From Gemmatimonas aurantiaca T-27 (GTDB lineage: Bacteria > Gemmatimonadota > Gemmatimonadetes > Gemmatimonadales > Gemmatimonadaceae), in NCBI RefSeq assembly GCF_000010305.1, contig NC_012489.1, forward strand, positions 186,001-250,000: a stretch of 64,000 bases of DNA, read 5' to 3'. The translations under genes and the position numbers were made by a program. The notes beneath the pieces are model-generated. The model had not been told where the DNA came from, searched no databases, and was given only the letters and a program-made list of their open reading frames with translations. Below are positions 26,217 through 34,563 of this stretch, piece after piece (positions within the stretch are counted from its first letter, which is position 1; each line of letters begins with the position of its first letter).

Positions 26217-26329
26217 AATTGTTTAGGAGCTTTGTGACATCGCTGTCATGCGATGCCGTTAAATGAACTCGGTGTTCGGGATTTGGCGAGGATGGTGGCT
26301 GAACGGGATCTGGTTTTTCCAACCAGCGG

Positions 26330-28327
26330 CTACTCCGATCGAACGCGGTAGGCCTGCGCCGGATGATTGGGCTCGTTGGGGTGTGTCATCTGGATGACAC
26401 CGTCCTGAACCATGGGCTGCAGATATTGTTCGCGAATGTACGCGGGGTTTCGGCGGAGCACCGTACTCAGTTCGTCTATTTGCCAGGCTCGGAGAGTCAG
26501 CAGTTCCTTGATCACTGTCTTGACCTGCTGAGGGCGGGATCGTTCACCGAGGCCGCCGACCAAAGCGGCCACATCTCCCGGCACCGGGGCGAGAAGCGTA
26601 CTTCGCCGCTCTTTGGCAGCCAGTTGCTCCAAATCCGGTCTGTTAGCTAGGGACCTCGACTCCCCAGATAGCGGCGGGAGGTCCCCAGACAAGGATGGGA
26701 ACTCCCCAGATAAGGCGGAGAGCTCCACAGATAAGGGCAAAGACTCCACAGATAAGGAAGCAACGGATGCACCGGACTTCGAGCTGGCGCTGGTGCCTTG
26801 GTCGAAGCTGGATGCTGCTGTTGCATTCCCCGCCATGCCCTTGAGACGAAGCCCCGGGACATAGAAGGTGGCTGAACCACGCCCCTTCTGTTCCAACACG
26901 GCAGCATCTCTCAATCGCCGGAGTGCCTGACTGGCCGCAAGGGTATCGACCCGGTTCAGCTGCCGATAGCTGGCGTTGTCGATTGCGCCGGCTTCACGGA
27001 CAACGATCAGCGCCTTCGCATCTTCATCCGTGAGATGGAGATCGCGAAAATTGGCGAGCCACGCGATATCGTCTGCGCCGAGAAAATGATGAAAGAGGTA
27101 GCGGGCGACGAATTCATCGCGGCCTCGATCGCTTTCGAAAACCGGCGGCGTGAGGCCGGCCTCGGACATCATTTCCCGCATAACCCGAATCCCGCTGCCC
27201 TTCGTTTCGGCGAAACGGGTCTCGTGCAGGATTGCGGCGATCTTTGGATTGCGCGGCTGGGACCCGGGTTCGCCAAGATGCTCGGGTGACTTGAGCGAGA
27301 ACCCCGGGTTACGAATCTCCAGCCGATTGGCGTAGCGGATGATCTGCACCGGGCCATGATTGCGGTAACTGCGGTGCATGACCGCGTTCACGAGCGCCTC
27401 GCGAATCACTCGCTGCGGAATGATAGGCGTGTCCGTGCGTTGCAGTTGGCCTTCCTCGAGACCAAAGGACTGAGGCAGGTCGTCCAATACGGCGGCCTGT
27501 GCCCGCCGAATTAACTTGAAGAGCGGATCCCGGAGCTCGACAGTATCGAACCGTTTCTCCGGATCCGGCACCCACTCCTTTCCCGGGACGCGGATATAGT
27601 CCACGCGCGTCATGGGAAAGCAGCGACGCAATGCCTGGCGCGTACCGAAGACAATCAGACCAGCAACGGTCGGCTTCCAGTCCTCGCCTTTGGCGTGCCG
27701 ACGTACTGCGCCAAGCGCCTGCAGCAGCTCGAGATCGGTCCAGCGAAGCGCTTCCGCGTCAACGTTAAACTCCGACTGCGAACGCCGGTACTCGGCGATC
27801 GCCTCCGACGAAATGTCCTCGAGTGAGGCATCAGCCACGATCCCACTGTCATAACTCTGCTGCTCCCGGCCCTGATAGAGGAGCGCCACATCGTCATCGG
27901 TGCAGCGCTGATCGGTACTGCCGACACGCCGGAAAGCGCCCTTGGGCAAACCCGTATTCTTGAAGAATATGGGCTTGTCGTGTGGTGGTGCTTCGGGAAC
28001 CGTGACCACGATAACGGGCTTCCCATCGACCTGCTCGGTCGACACGTCCACCCGCACCGGCACGTTGAACATGTCGCGGCACTGCGTGGCAATCTCCGCT
28101 GACACCTTGTCCGGCTGTGCAACGCCAACTGCCGAATAGCTTGGGAAGAGTGAGAGGTCATCGCGTTCAACGCCGAGCAGAATGCTGCCACCGCCGAGGC
28201 CGGGCTCGTTGGAGAACGCACACACGGTCTCGAGCAATGACCGGCCGGTGTCACTGCCGCGCTTGGCCTCGATATGTTCGTGCTCATCGAGTGCATTCAG
28301 GCTCTCGAGGAGTTCAATGGCGCTCAT
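26330..28327 (-). CDS. AlbA_2/Schlafen-type ATP-binding protein in the hsd operon
   Basis: A 665-residue protein. The N-terminus (EHEHIEAKRGSDTGRSLLETVCAFSNE, then GSILLGVERDD) is the AlbA_2 domain, a putative nucleic-acid-binding or RNase-like fold. The middle (REALVNAVMHRSYRNHGPVQIIRYANRLEIRNPG and LHETRFAETKGSGIRVMREMM) is the ATPase/HATPase-like part of the RecG-related family. Winged helices follow at about 415-470 and at the end (LLTLRAWQIDELSTVLRRNPAYIREQYLQPMV). Between them lies a linker of five 7-residue repeats. Such genes often accompany type I systems; the role is unproven, and restriction control or an extra effector are both possible. Confidence 0.8.
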   Translation of the reverse strand: MSAIELLESLNALDEHEHIEAKRGSDTGRSLLETVCAFSNEPGLGGGSILLGVERDDLSLFPSYSAVGVAQPDKVSAEIATQCRDMFNVPVRVDVSTEQVDGKPVIVVTVPEAPPHDKPIFFKNTGLPKGAFRRVGSTDQRCTDDDVALLYQGREQQSYDSGIVADASLEDISSEAIAEYRRSQSEFNVDAEALRWTDLELLQALGAVRRHAKGEDWKPTVAGLIVFGTRQALRRCFPMTRVDYIRVPGKEWVPDPEKRFDTVELRDPLFKLIRRAQAAVLDDLPQSFGLEEGQLQRTDTPIIPQRVIREALVNAVMHRSYRNHGPVQIIRYANRLEIRNPGFSLKSPEHLGEPGSQPRNPKIAAILHETRFAETKGSGIRVMREMMSEAGLTPPVFESDRGRDEFVARYLFHHFLGADDIAWLANFRDLHLTDEDAKALIVVREAGAIDNASYRQLNRVDTLAASQALRRLRDAAVLEQKGRGSATFYVPGLRLKGMAGNATAASSFDQGTSASSKSGASVASLSVESLPLSVELSALSGEFPSLSGDLPPLSGESRSLANRPDLEQLAAKERRSTLLAPVPGDVAALVGGLGERSRPQQVKTVIKELLTLRAWQIDELSTVLRRNPAYIREQYLQPMVQDGVIQMTHPNEPNHPAQAYRVRSE
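26659..26763 (-). repeat. Five 21-bp in-frame repeats in the AlbA_2 gene
   Basis: Units starting at 26659, 26680, 26701, 26722 and 26743, each reading as CTCCCCAGATAAGG or a close variant, encode heptads of the type P-S-L-S-G-E-F. The copy number lies in a linker between two folded domains, so it can change without breaking the frame. Confidence 0.85.
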
Positions 28328-28396
28328 CGATGGTCCTATGCGGGAGTGGAAGAGGCTGTCGATCGGGAAAGGGGAGACGGTCCGGCGACGACATTG

Positions 28397-29734
28397 CTAC
28401 AAAGCTACGCCGACGAATCGCTCGGCGTCTTTCACACGAAGCTCGCCGGAGATGAGTTTGGGGAGCAGGGTGTCGCGGAGGGCTGTCAATGTGCGCGACG
28501 CCTTTGCGCATGCCACGATTCGCTCATAAAGTGGTCGCGCAAGTCGGTCGAATGCGTCCATGATACACGCACGAGGAGCGACCATGGGAATAGGGCGAAA
28601 ATTTGCCTTGCTGATCTCGAGAAATGTCGAGCCATTCGCGCGGCTGACAATCTGATCATGCGCGAAACTCGCCCAAAGTAGGAGGAACAAGTTCGATACC
28701 CCTGCCTTTGGCTTCATCGCGATGAAGCCCTGATTGATGGCAACCGGAGTCTCGGCTACAGCCAAATAACCAATTGGTGCACGCGAGGACAGCAGAACGG
28801 TTCCGCGAGGGAGCAGTCCCGAGCCGATCTGCGAGAGACCAAGACTAGTTACGTAACGCTCCGTTTCGAGCAGAACAGGAACAGAGAGTCCCGACAGATC
28901 TTTGGGAGTGGCCCAGGCGTGGGTGCCGTCTTCCCAAAATGTTGGCTCCTTCGTGCTGGGAGTACCACCGCCAACAACATCCGCGAGATCTCCAATCGTC
29001 TTGAGTTCCCAATTGTTCGGGATCTCTCCCATCTCCGAACCTTCGAACGAATCGGGGAATAGCTCTGCGATTGGCTGAGGAAGACAATGATGACGACCGT
29101 CAGCCTTGGCGCGAACGGGATCGAAATCCACGAACCACGACTTGAAGAGCGCGCGCGCCATTTCCTCCAGCGTTTCGCTCATGCGTCGGTTCAGCTCGAT
29201 CTTATCGTCGAGCGTGCCGAGGATGTGGGCGATGGCGCGTTGTTCGTCTAGCAGCGGTCGGGAGAACCTGAAGCGCTTTATCCGTTCAGGTGATGTGTGC
29301 TTTACTGTAGTGCCAGTAGCGCTAGCGAGAACTTCATTCCGATAGTCAGCGCTGCACAAGAGGTAGTGAAGGAACCTGCTGTCGATTGCTTGCTGATCCT
29401 TCACGAGGATCTTGCCGAGTCGCTGGTTGTGCAGGTATCTCCGGCCATCGGATCGTGCAGGAACGAAAGCAGGCAAACCAAGCGTGTCGGACTGTTTGCT
29501 GAGGTCCGTCATAGTTACTAGCAGGTCAGCCTCAGCAAGAACGAAGTCCCCAGGTACCGGGCCGTCGAAATACTTGAATTTATCGCTCTTGAATCCACCG
29601 CCTATCGAGAAGTTGCCCGGCGTAAGCAAGATGTCGCCACGTGACTCATCGCGGATAAACTCGCCTTGAAATGCGAATCCGTGCTTAATATCGATCAATT
29701 CACCGAGCGAGCACTCGCGCCACTCACCTCCCAT
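28397..29734 (-). CDS. hsdS: Type I restriction-modification S (specificity) subunit
   Basis: A 445-residue specificity subunit with two target-recognition domains in tandem. TRD1 starts [18 protein letters not shown]. The first conserved coiled-coil region contains [50 protein letters not shown]2 starts [30 protein letters not shown], and a second coiled coil ends [20 protein letters not shown]. Half-sites bind a bipartite sequence that cannot be read from the protein. The ATG at 29734 overlaps the end of hsdM by 11 nt, so translation is coupled. Confidence 0.95.
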   Translation of the reverse strand: MGGEWRECSLGELIDIKHGFAFQGEFIRDESRGDILLTPGNFSIGGGFKSDKFKYFDGPVPGDFVLAEADLLVTMTDLSKQSDTLGLPAFVPARSDGRRYLHNQRLGKILVKDQQAIDSRFLHYLLCSADYRNEVLASATGTTVKHTSPERIKRFRFSRPLLDEQRAIAHILGTLDDKIELNRRMSETLEEMARALFKSWFVDFDPVRAKADGRHHCLPQPIAELFPDSFEGSEMGEIPNNWELKTIGDLADVVGGGTPSTKEPTFWEDGTHAWATPKDLSGLSVPVLLETERYVTSLGLSQIGSGLLPRGTVLLSSRAPIGYLAVAETPVAINQGFIAMKPKAGVSNLFLLLWASFAHDQIVSRANGSTFLEISKANFRPIPMVAPRACIMDAFDRLARPLYERIVACAKASRTLTALRDTLLPKLISGELRVKDAERFVGVAL

Positions 29735-31283
29735 ACCCAAGCTCCTTCAGGTTGGCGAGAATTGAAGCGTCGAGATCAGCCGACTCGATCTGTTGTTCGT
29801 GCAATTGCGCAGATAGCCGCCGCATCTTCAGCTCAAACGGCTCCCCATCATCCTCAATGTCTTCGGCGCCAACATAGCGACCCGGCGTCAACACATGCCC
29901 ATGCTGGCGGATCTCGTCGATGTAAACACTCTTGCAGAACCCGGCCACATCCGCGTACTCACCAGCGTCCTTGTCACCACGCCAAGCGTGATACGTGTCG
30001 GCAATATTTGCGATGTCGGCATCGGTCAGTTCACGGCGCACACGATCGGCCATTGAGCCGAGCTTGCGCGCATCGATGAACAGCACGTGCCCGCGCCGAT
30101 CACGGAAGCGCCCGTTGCGTTTGTTGCGCGCCAGGAACCACAGACACACGGGAATCTGCGTGGAGTAGAACAACTGCCCCGGCAGCGCCACCATGCAGTC
30201 CACGAGATCGGCTTCCACAATCGTTTTGCGGATCTCGCCTTCACCCGACTGGTTGGACGACATGGAGCCATTGGCCAGCACGAAGCCGGCGAGTCCGGTG
30301 GGAGACAAATGATGAATGAAATGCTGCACCCAGGCGAAGTTCGCATTGCCTGCGGGCGGCGCTCCGTACGCCCAGCGCTGATCGTCCTTCAGCAGTTCGC
30401 CGCGCCAATCGCTGTCGTTGAACGGCGGATTGGCCAACACATAGTCGGCCTTGAGATCGGGATGTTTGTCATCGTGCAGCGTATCTCCGTGGCCGATCTG
30501 CGCATCGATGCCACGGATGGCCAGATTCATCTTGGCCAGACGCCACGTGGTGTAGTTGCTCTCCTGTCCGTAAATGGAGATGTCGTCGAGTTTGCCCGCG
30601 TGGGCTTCGATGAACTTCTCGCTCTGCACGAACATGCCACCGGAGCCGCAGCAGGGGTCATACACACGCCCCTTGTACGGCGCGAGCATTTCCACCAGCA
30701 CACGCACGACATACGATGGCGTGTAGAACTGCCCGCCGCTCTTGCCTTCGGCGCTGGCGAAACGTGACAGGAAGTACTCATACACGCGGCCCAGGGTGTC
30801 CTTGCTCTTGTCAGCCGAACTACCCAGTTCGATATCGCTGACCAGGTTGATGATCTGTCCAAGCCGCTGCTTGTCGAGGCCGGGGCGCGCGTAGTCCTTG
30901 GGCAGCACCCCCTTGAGCGACGGATTGTCGCGCTCGATGGCGGCCATGGCATCGTCGACCATTGTGCCGACACCAGGCTGCGGCGCATTGGCCTTGAGGA
31001 ACTGCCAGCGCGCCTCGGCCGGAACCCAGAAGATGTTGTCGGCGCGGTACTCATCCGGATCTTCCGGATCGGCGCCGTCCGCATGCTGACTCGCGAGCTC
31101 GGCGTGTTTGATCTCGAAGGCGTCGGAGATGTATTTGAGAAAAATCAGGCCGAGCACGACGTGCTTGTATTCGGCCGCATCCATGTTGTTGCGGAGGGCG
31201 TCGGCGGCAGCCCAGAGCTTGGCTTCGAAGCCGATATTGGCCGAGGTTGCGGCGGACTTACTGGCCTTCTTGGCTCGTGCCAT
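29724..31283 (-). CDS. hsdM: Type I restriction-modification M (methyltransferase) subunit
   Basis: A 519-residue N6-adenine methyltransferase subunit. The N-terminal helical domain ([37 protein letters not shown]) is followed by the SAM-binding motif [11 protein letters not shown] and the catalytic motif LANPPFND (NPPF). [17 protein letters not shown] precedes motif I as in the family. It methylates host sites together with HsdS. First gene of the hsd operon. The upstream 560-bp gap contains two inverted repeats that could bind a regulator. Confidence 0.96.
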   Translation of the reverse strand: MARAKKASKSAATSANIGFEAKLWAAADALRNNMDAAEYKHVVLGLIFLKYISDAFEIKHAELASQHADGADPEDPDEYRADNIFWVPAEARWQFLKANAPQPGVGTMVDDAMAAIERDNPSLKGVLPKDYARPGLDKQRLGQIINLVSDIELGSSADKSKDTLGRVYEYFLSRFASAEGKSGGQFYTPSYVVRVLVEMLAPYKGRVYDPCCGSGGMFVQSEKFIEAHAGKLDDISIYGQESNYTTWRLAKMNLAIRGIDAQIGHGDTLHDDKHPDLKADYVLANPPFNDSDWRGELLKDDQRWAYGAPPAGNANFAWVQHFIHHLSPTGLAGFVLANGSMSSNQSGEGEIRKTIVEADLVDCMVALPGQLFYSTQIPVCLWFLARNKRNGRFRDRRGHVLFIDARKLGSMADRVRRELTDADIANIADTYHAWRGDKDAGEYADVAGFCKSVYIDEIRQHGHVLTPGRYVGAEDIEDDGEPFELKMRRLSAQLHEQQIESADLDASILANLKELGYGR

Positions 31284-31890
31284 TTCGGGAGGTCGCGGAC
31301 GGGGGTGGCAAAGAAGATCAAAGTGACGTCGATGATCGGTTGTATCAACCGTATGACGTTGCCAATTCGCGACTTAGCAATCTGAATCTGTTTCAGATCA
31401 CGTTGGATCTGAAAATGAACGACTGGGCTTCGCCAAACGGAAGCCGAAGTGTATCTTTGGCACTCGTCTGTCGAGAGTGCTAAACGGTACCACATACCGG
31501 AGGCGTCGATGGGGTCGAGTCCGAAGGAGCGAAAGGGCAACAAGTACCCGGCTGCCCAGAATGGCACGGCATTGGGAATGGGATCGGGAGGGATGGCAGA
31601 AGAGCAGCAAAGCCAAGATTTCGTGCTGGTACATGTCCGGAAGGCGAATCTGGCCAGGACCAGCCACGGATCGGCCGTAGCGCGTGTTGGTGATGGCGCG
31701 GAAGTAGGCGGCGACCACGGGACGCTCGGGAGTTTCCGAGCCGCTGACCTGATCATTGTGCGCGATCTCGGACTTCGCCGGGGAATCCTGTGGGACAAGG
31801 CCAATCCTGACGCGCCGGTGGTGCGCATGAGGCGGGGCCGGTATGCGTGATCGCAGTGGTCGTCGTGATCAGGGTCAACTGGCACTCCGC
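31284..31890. other. 607-bp gap between divergent hsdM and the Cys-rich gene
   Basis: Contains the short palindrome CGGTTG-TAT-CAACCG (31337-31351), the inverted repeat at 31391-31414 and no convincing gene. A leftward frame near 31620-31790 has protein-like codon use (residues such as FRAITNTRYGRSVAG and IRLPDMYQHE) but lacks a start and degrades downstream, so it may be the remnant of a lost gene. The rightward 133-codon frame at 31449-31850 has no RBS and atypical codons. Confidence 0.4.
31391..31414. promoter_or_regulatory. Inverted repeat upstream of hsdM
   Basis: TTTCAGATC-ACGTTG-GATCTGAAA, perfect 9-bp arms with a 6-nt spacer, about 110 bp before the hsdM start. The size and symmetry suit a dimeric repressor, as C-proteins or other regulators use at restriction loci. 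No C-protein gene is recognisable here. Confidence 0.5.
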
Positions 31891-31906
31891 ATGACAACGG
31901 AGTGCC
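31881..31906 (+). promoter_or_regulatory. Hairpin with the start codon in its loop
   Basis: GGCACTCCG (31881-31889) and CGGAGTGCC (31898-31906) form a perfect 9-bp stem around the loop CATGACAA, which contains the ATG at 31891. It may be an operator palindrome or an RNA hairpin that limits initiation. Confidence 0.5.
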
Positions 31907-32985
31907 CCAAATGCGACGCGTACACGCTTTGCGGTGGCGCCTCCACCGTTCCGTGCGAGTGTGTTTACGCGCGTTCTGACCCCTCGCACAAGCAATGCGG
32001 AACCTGCGCGCTCTGGTGCAGAGAGCGACACCTGCCTGGCCAGCGCAGTTATGCCGAGGAATACCAGTTTTTGACGTCTTTGCAGGGCACGGGGGATTCT
32101 TTCCAAGACGCACTGGGGATCCTTCCTGCGTTCGTTCCAAGCAAAGTCGAAGAAATTCCAATCGATCAGCGACTCATCGCGCCATGGGTGGCGATCGAAT
32201 TGCGGAAGTTGCTGACGTCTACGACGAAGTCCGCAGCGCGGCTGTCCGGTGTCGCACTGACGCAGAGTCTACGCGCAAAAATGCGAGTATCCGACGAGAC
32301 CTCGCTCATCGTCCTTCTGCACGGGAACGACAATCTCCTGGAGCGCTTCTGGGAGATGGACCGCCAGCCCTTCTACCAGCAACTCCTCAAGCACAATATC
32401 AATGCCATCATGGGCACCACGTTCTCGTTGTACAATGAGGGCAGGCTCCGACCGGCATCGCACAATGTCATGCAGCTTCGCCGTCACAGTCATGTGCTGC
32501 ACGAACTGTCGAGCTACGGGCTGACCTACATCCCGAATCTCTACCTGCGCGCAGTGAAGGATGAAGTTGAGCTGGCTGCCTGGCTTCGTGATCGGACGGA
32601 TATTCGTCAGGTAGCGCGTGATTTGTCCATGAACAAGACGTGGCGCGCGAAGGAAGTCGAACTGGATCTACTCGCGAGGGCCTTGGACCGTACTGCCCGC
32701 AACTTCAACGTGCTCGTTACCGGGGTCTCTATCGGCACCTACCGAGAAGTCGTGTCACATCTGCACAAGAATGGGCACACGTGTACCGTGGTGACACCAG
32801 ACCCCATCATGAAAGCACATCATGGTCGGAATCTCGCTTCTCGAGAGGCTGGAAGTCGGACTACCCTGTACCAGCGGAATCTTGAACGCATGGATCGAGA
32901 GATCAGAGCGCTCGACCAGCAGTTGGGTATTAGACGCACCCCGACCTATCCCGGGTTGGCAGTGGCAGGTGCTCAGGCAGCGTAG
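31891..32985 (+). CDS. Uncharacterised Cys-rich protein of the defence island
   Basis: A 364-residue protein I do not recognise with confidence. The first 45 residues hold nine Cys (CPKC, CGG, PCEC, QCGTCALWC), enough for zinc or Fe-S binding. The body reads SLIVLLHGNDNLLERFWEM, then INAIMGTTFSLYNEGRLRPASHNVMQLRRH and YGLTYIPNLYL. This order weakly resembles DUF4417-like TIM-barrel proteins, a guess from pattern. A basic tail includes RNLERMDREIRALDQQLG. Lower GC at third positions than the housekeeping genes suggests transfer. It is convergent with fic (14 nt apart). ATG 31849 would add 14 residues; 31891 is chosen since the Cys-rich part starts right after it. Confidence 0.6.
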   Translation: MTTECPKCDAYTLCGGASTVPCECVYARSDPSHKQCGTCALWCRERHLPGQRSYAEEYQFLTSLQGTGDSFQDALGILPAFVPSKVEEIPIDQRLIAPWVAIELRKLLTSTTKSAARLSGVALTQSLRAKMRVSDETSLIVLLHGNDNLLERFWEMDRQPFYQQLLKHNINAIMGTTFSLYNEGRLRPASHNVMQLRRHSHVLHELSSYGLTYIPNLYLRAVKDEVELAAWLRDRTDIRQVARDLSMNKTWRAKEVELDLLARALDRTARNFNVLVTGVSIGTYREVVSHLHKNGHTCTVVTPDPIMKAHHGRNLASREAGSRTTLYQRNLERMDREIRALDQQLGIRRTPTYPGLAVAGAQAA

Positions 32986-32999
32986 TCTGGTCGTGGTGT

Positions 33000-34361
33000 C
33001 TATTCTTGCAAGCGCACCGCAAGATCTCCCGCCGGCTCAAATGCAAACGCCTTGCTCACCTTGAACTGCCGTAGCAAGCCCAGTTCGGCCATTCGCAACA
33101 GGTCTGTGCGCGCGGTCTGATAGCTGGTGCCGTGCGAGCGTTGATGCGAAGCCACCGTGTACTGCGCACTGGGCGTATTCAGCGCATGACGCAACAAGGC
33201 GAGCTGTCGCGGATTGAGATTGCCCTGTGCGATGGATGTCTGCCGAACCAGTCGTTCGATATCCCGCATTTGCTGTGTCTTGCGTGCGAGATACTCATGC
33301 AGATCCTCGATCGCGCGCACCAGCGTGCGTAGCTGATGCAGCACGAAGTACGTGGTGTCGTTGCTGTCGCTCTCCGTATACAGGTACGAGCGGGCGTAGG
33401 CACCACGCGCTTTGCGGAGGATGCGTGAAATGGACACGTACTCACACAACCAGTAACCGGAACGTGCCATCGACCAGTAGAACAGCGCTCGCGCGGTGCG
33501 ACCGTTGCCGTCTACAAAAGGGTGGTCGTAGGCCAACCAGAAGTGCAGCAGGATGGCGCGAATGACGGGGGGCAGGAACTCGGTGTCGGATGTGCCATTC
33601 GCAAAGTCACACATCGCGGCGAGCCGCTGCGGCAGTTCATCGGCATGCGGCGGATGATGAAGAATGGTGCCGGTCTCATCTTCCACCACGATATGCTCGT
33701 CAGCCCGGCGAAAACGCCCCGCGCCCGATGGGTCGTCCATCGTGCTTTCGGTGAGCATGCGTTGCAGCGCAAAGACAAATTCCGGTGTGAGCGCTCCCTG
33801 TCGGTGATCACGGACAAGCAGCATGCCCCGATAGTTGTTCAGGATCATGCGCTCGCTTCGCGTGGCTGCGGGCCGCCCTTCCTGGATCATGGCCTTGGCC
33901 ACGCGCCGGGTCGTTGACGCCCCCTCCAGCTGGCTGGAGCTGATGGCCTCCTCCACGATCGACTTGAACAGGTAGGTATCCCGGGTGGCCGTATTGGTGA
34001 TGGGTTCGGCGCCCACAAACCCACCGCCTACGTTCCCACTGGCATCGCGATCGATGCGGTGAAGGAACTCCAGCACCGGGGCCGGCATGGCCACCGTGAA
34101 CGGATGGGACTTTGTGTCCAGTAACGGCAGCGGGCGGGCGAGTGCGTCCCGCGACGTGCGGACGGCCAGCCACTGCTCCTCGGCGGAATAGTCGGCGAGA
34201 GGCGGGGCGTGCCTGAAGTTGCCCCAGTGGCGGTATTTACCACTTGGAGCGGGCCCCAGTCCTCGTGCCATCAGGGCCTGAAAGCGTGTCGCTCCCTCCT
34301 CCTTGGAGAGGAGAAGGCCCAGAATGCTGGAAGTTGTTGGCGGACTGTCCGGTCGTTTCAT
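33000..34361 (-). CDS. Fic family protein (AMPylase-type)
   Basis: A 453-residue Fic protein with the N-terminal Fic_N domain. The catalytic motif at 280-288 is HPFVDGNGR, a perfect HPFxxGNGR, so nucleotide transfer (usually AMP) to a hydroxyl side chain is expected. The inhibitory helix motif S-x-x-x-E-G (residues 142-147) lies N-terminal, which makes this a class II, self-inhibited Fic protein. The C-terminal 90 residues form a winged helix (SYQTARTDLLRMAELGLLRQF) that could bind DNA or autoregulate. It is divergent from zorA across a 202-bp AT-rich region with an inverted repeat. Target unknown. Confidence 0.9.
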   Translation of the reverse strand: MKRPDSPPTTSSILGLLLSKEEGATRFQALMARGLGPAPSGKYRHWGNFRHAPPLADYSAEEQWLAVRTSRDALARPLPLLDTKSHPFTVAMPAPVLEFLHRIDRDASGNVGGGFVGAEPITNTATRDTYLFKSIVEEAISSSQLEGASTTRRVAKAMIQEGRPAATRSERMILNNYRGMLLVRDHRQGALTPEFVFALQRMLTESTMDDPSGAGRFRRADEHIVVEDETGTILHHPPHADELPQRLAAMCDFANGTSDTEFLPPVIRAILLHFWLAYDHPFVDGNGRTARALFYWSMARSGYWLCEYVSISRILRKARGAYARSYLYTESDSNDTTYFVLHQLRTLVRAIEDLHEYLARKTQQMRDIERLVRQTSIAQGNLNPRQLALLRHALNTPSAQYTVASHQRSHGTSYQTARTDLLRMAELGLLRQFKVSKAFAFEPAGDLAVRLQE

Positions 34362-34380
34362 CGGGATCGTGTTGATGTCA

Positions 34381-34415
34381 ATTTTCTACTAATTCATGTC
34401 AAATTATTAGAAAAT
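34381..34415. promoter_or_regulatory. AT-rich inverted repeat between fic and zorA
   Basis: ATTTTCTA (34381-34388) is matched by TAGAAAAT (34408-34415), with AATT/AATT pairing inside. It starts 19 nt upstream of the fic ATG and lies 149 nt upstream of zorA. It is a good candidate operator for one or both genes; the winged helix of Fic or a host regulator could bind it. Confidence 0.55.
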
Positions 34416-34563
34416 CGCTTCGATGAGGTGGAAGTAGCGACTCCAACCGCCAACTTCGGACCCGATGTGTACTTTGGATCACAATTCAACCAACGCCACC
34501 TTACCACATACGGAAAGTGAGCCCCTCGCTGAGGACGATCACAAACTCCGAAACGGTCCCTGA

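Noticed and set aside
31449-31850. A 133-codon rightward frame upstream of the Cys-rich gene
   Set aside because: No RBS, unusual codon use and no recognisable motif, so it is not called as a gene.
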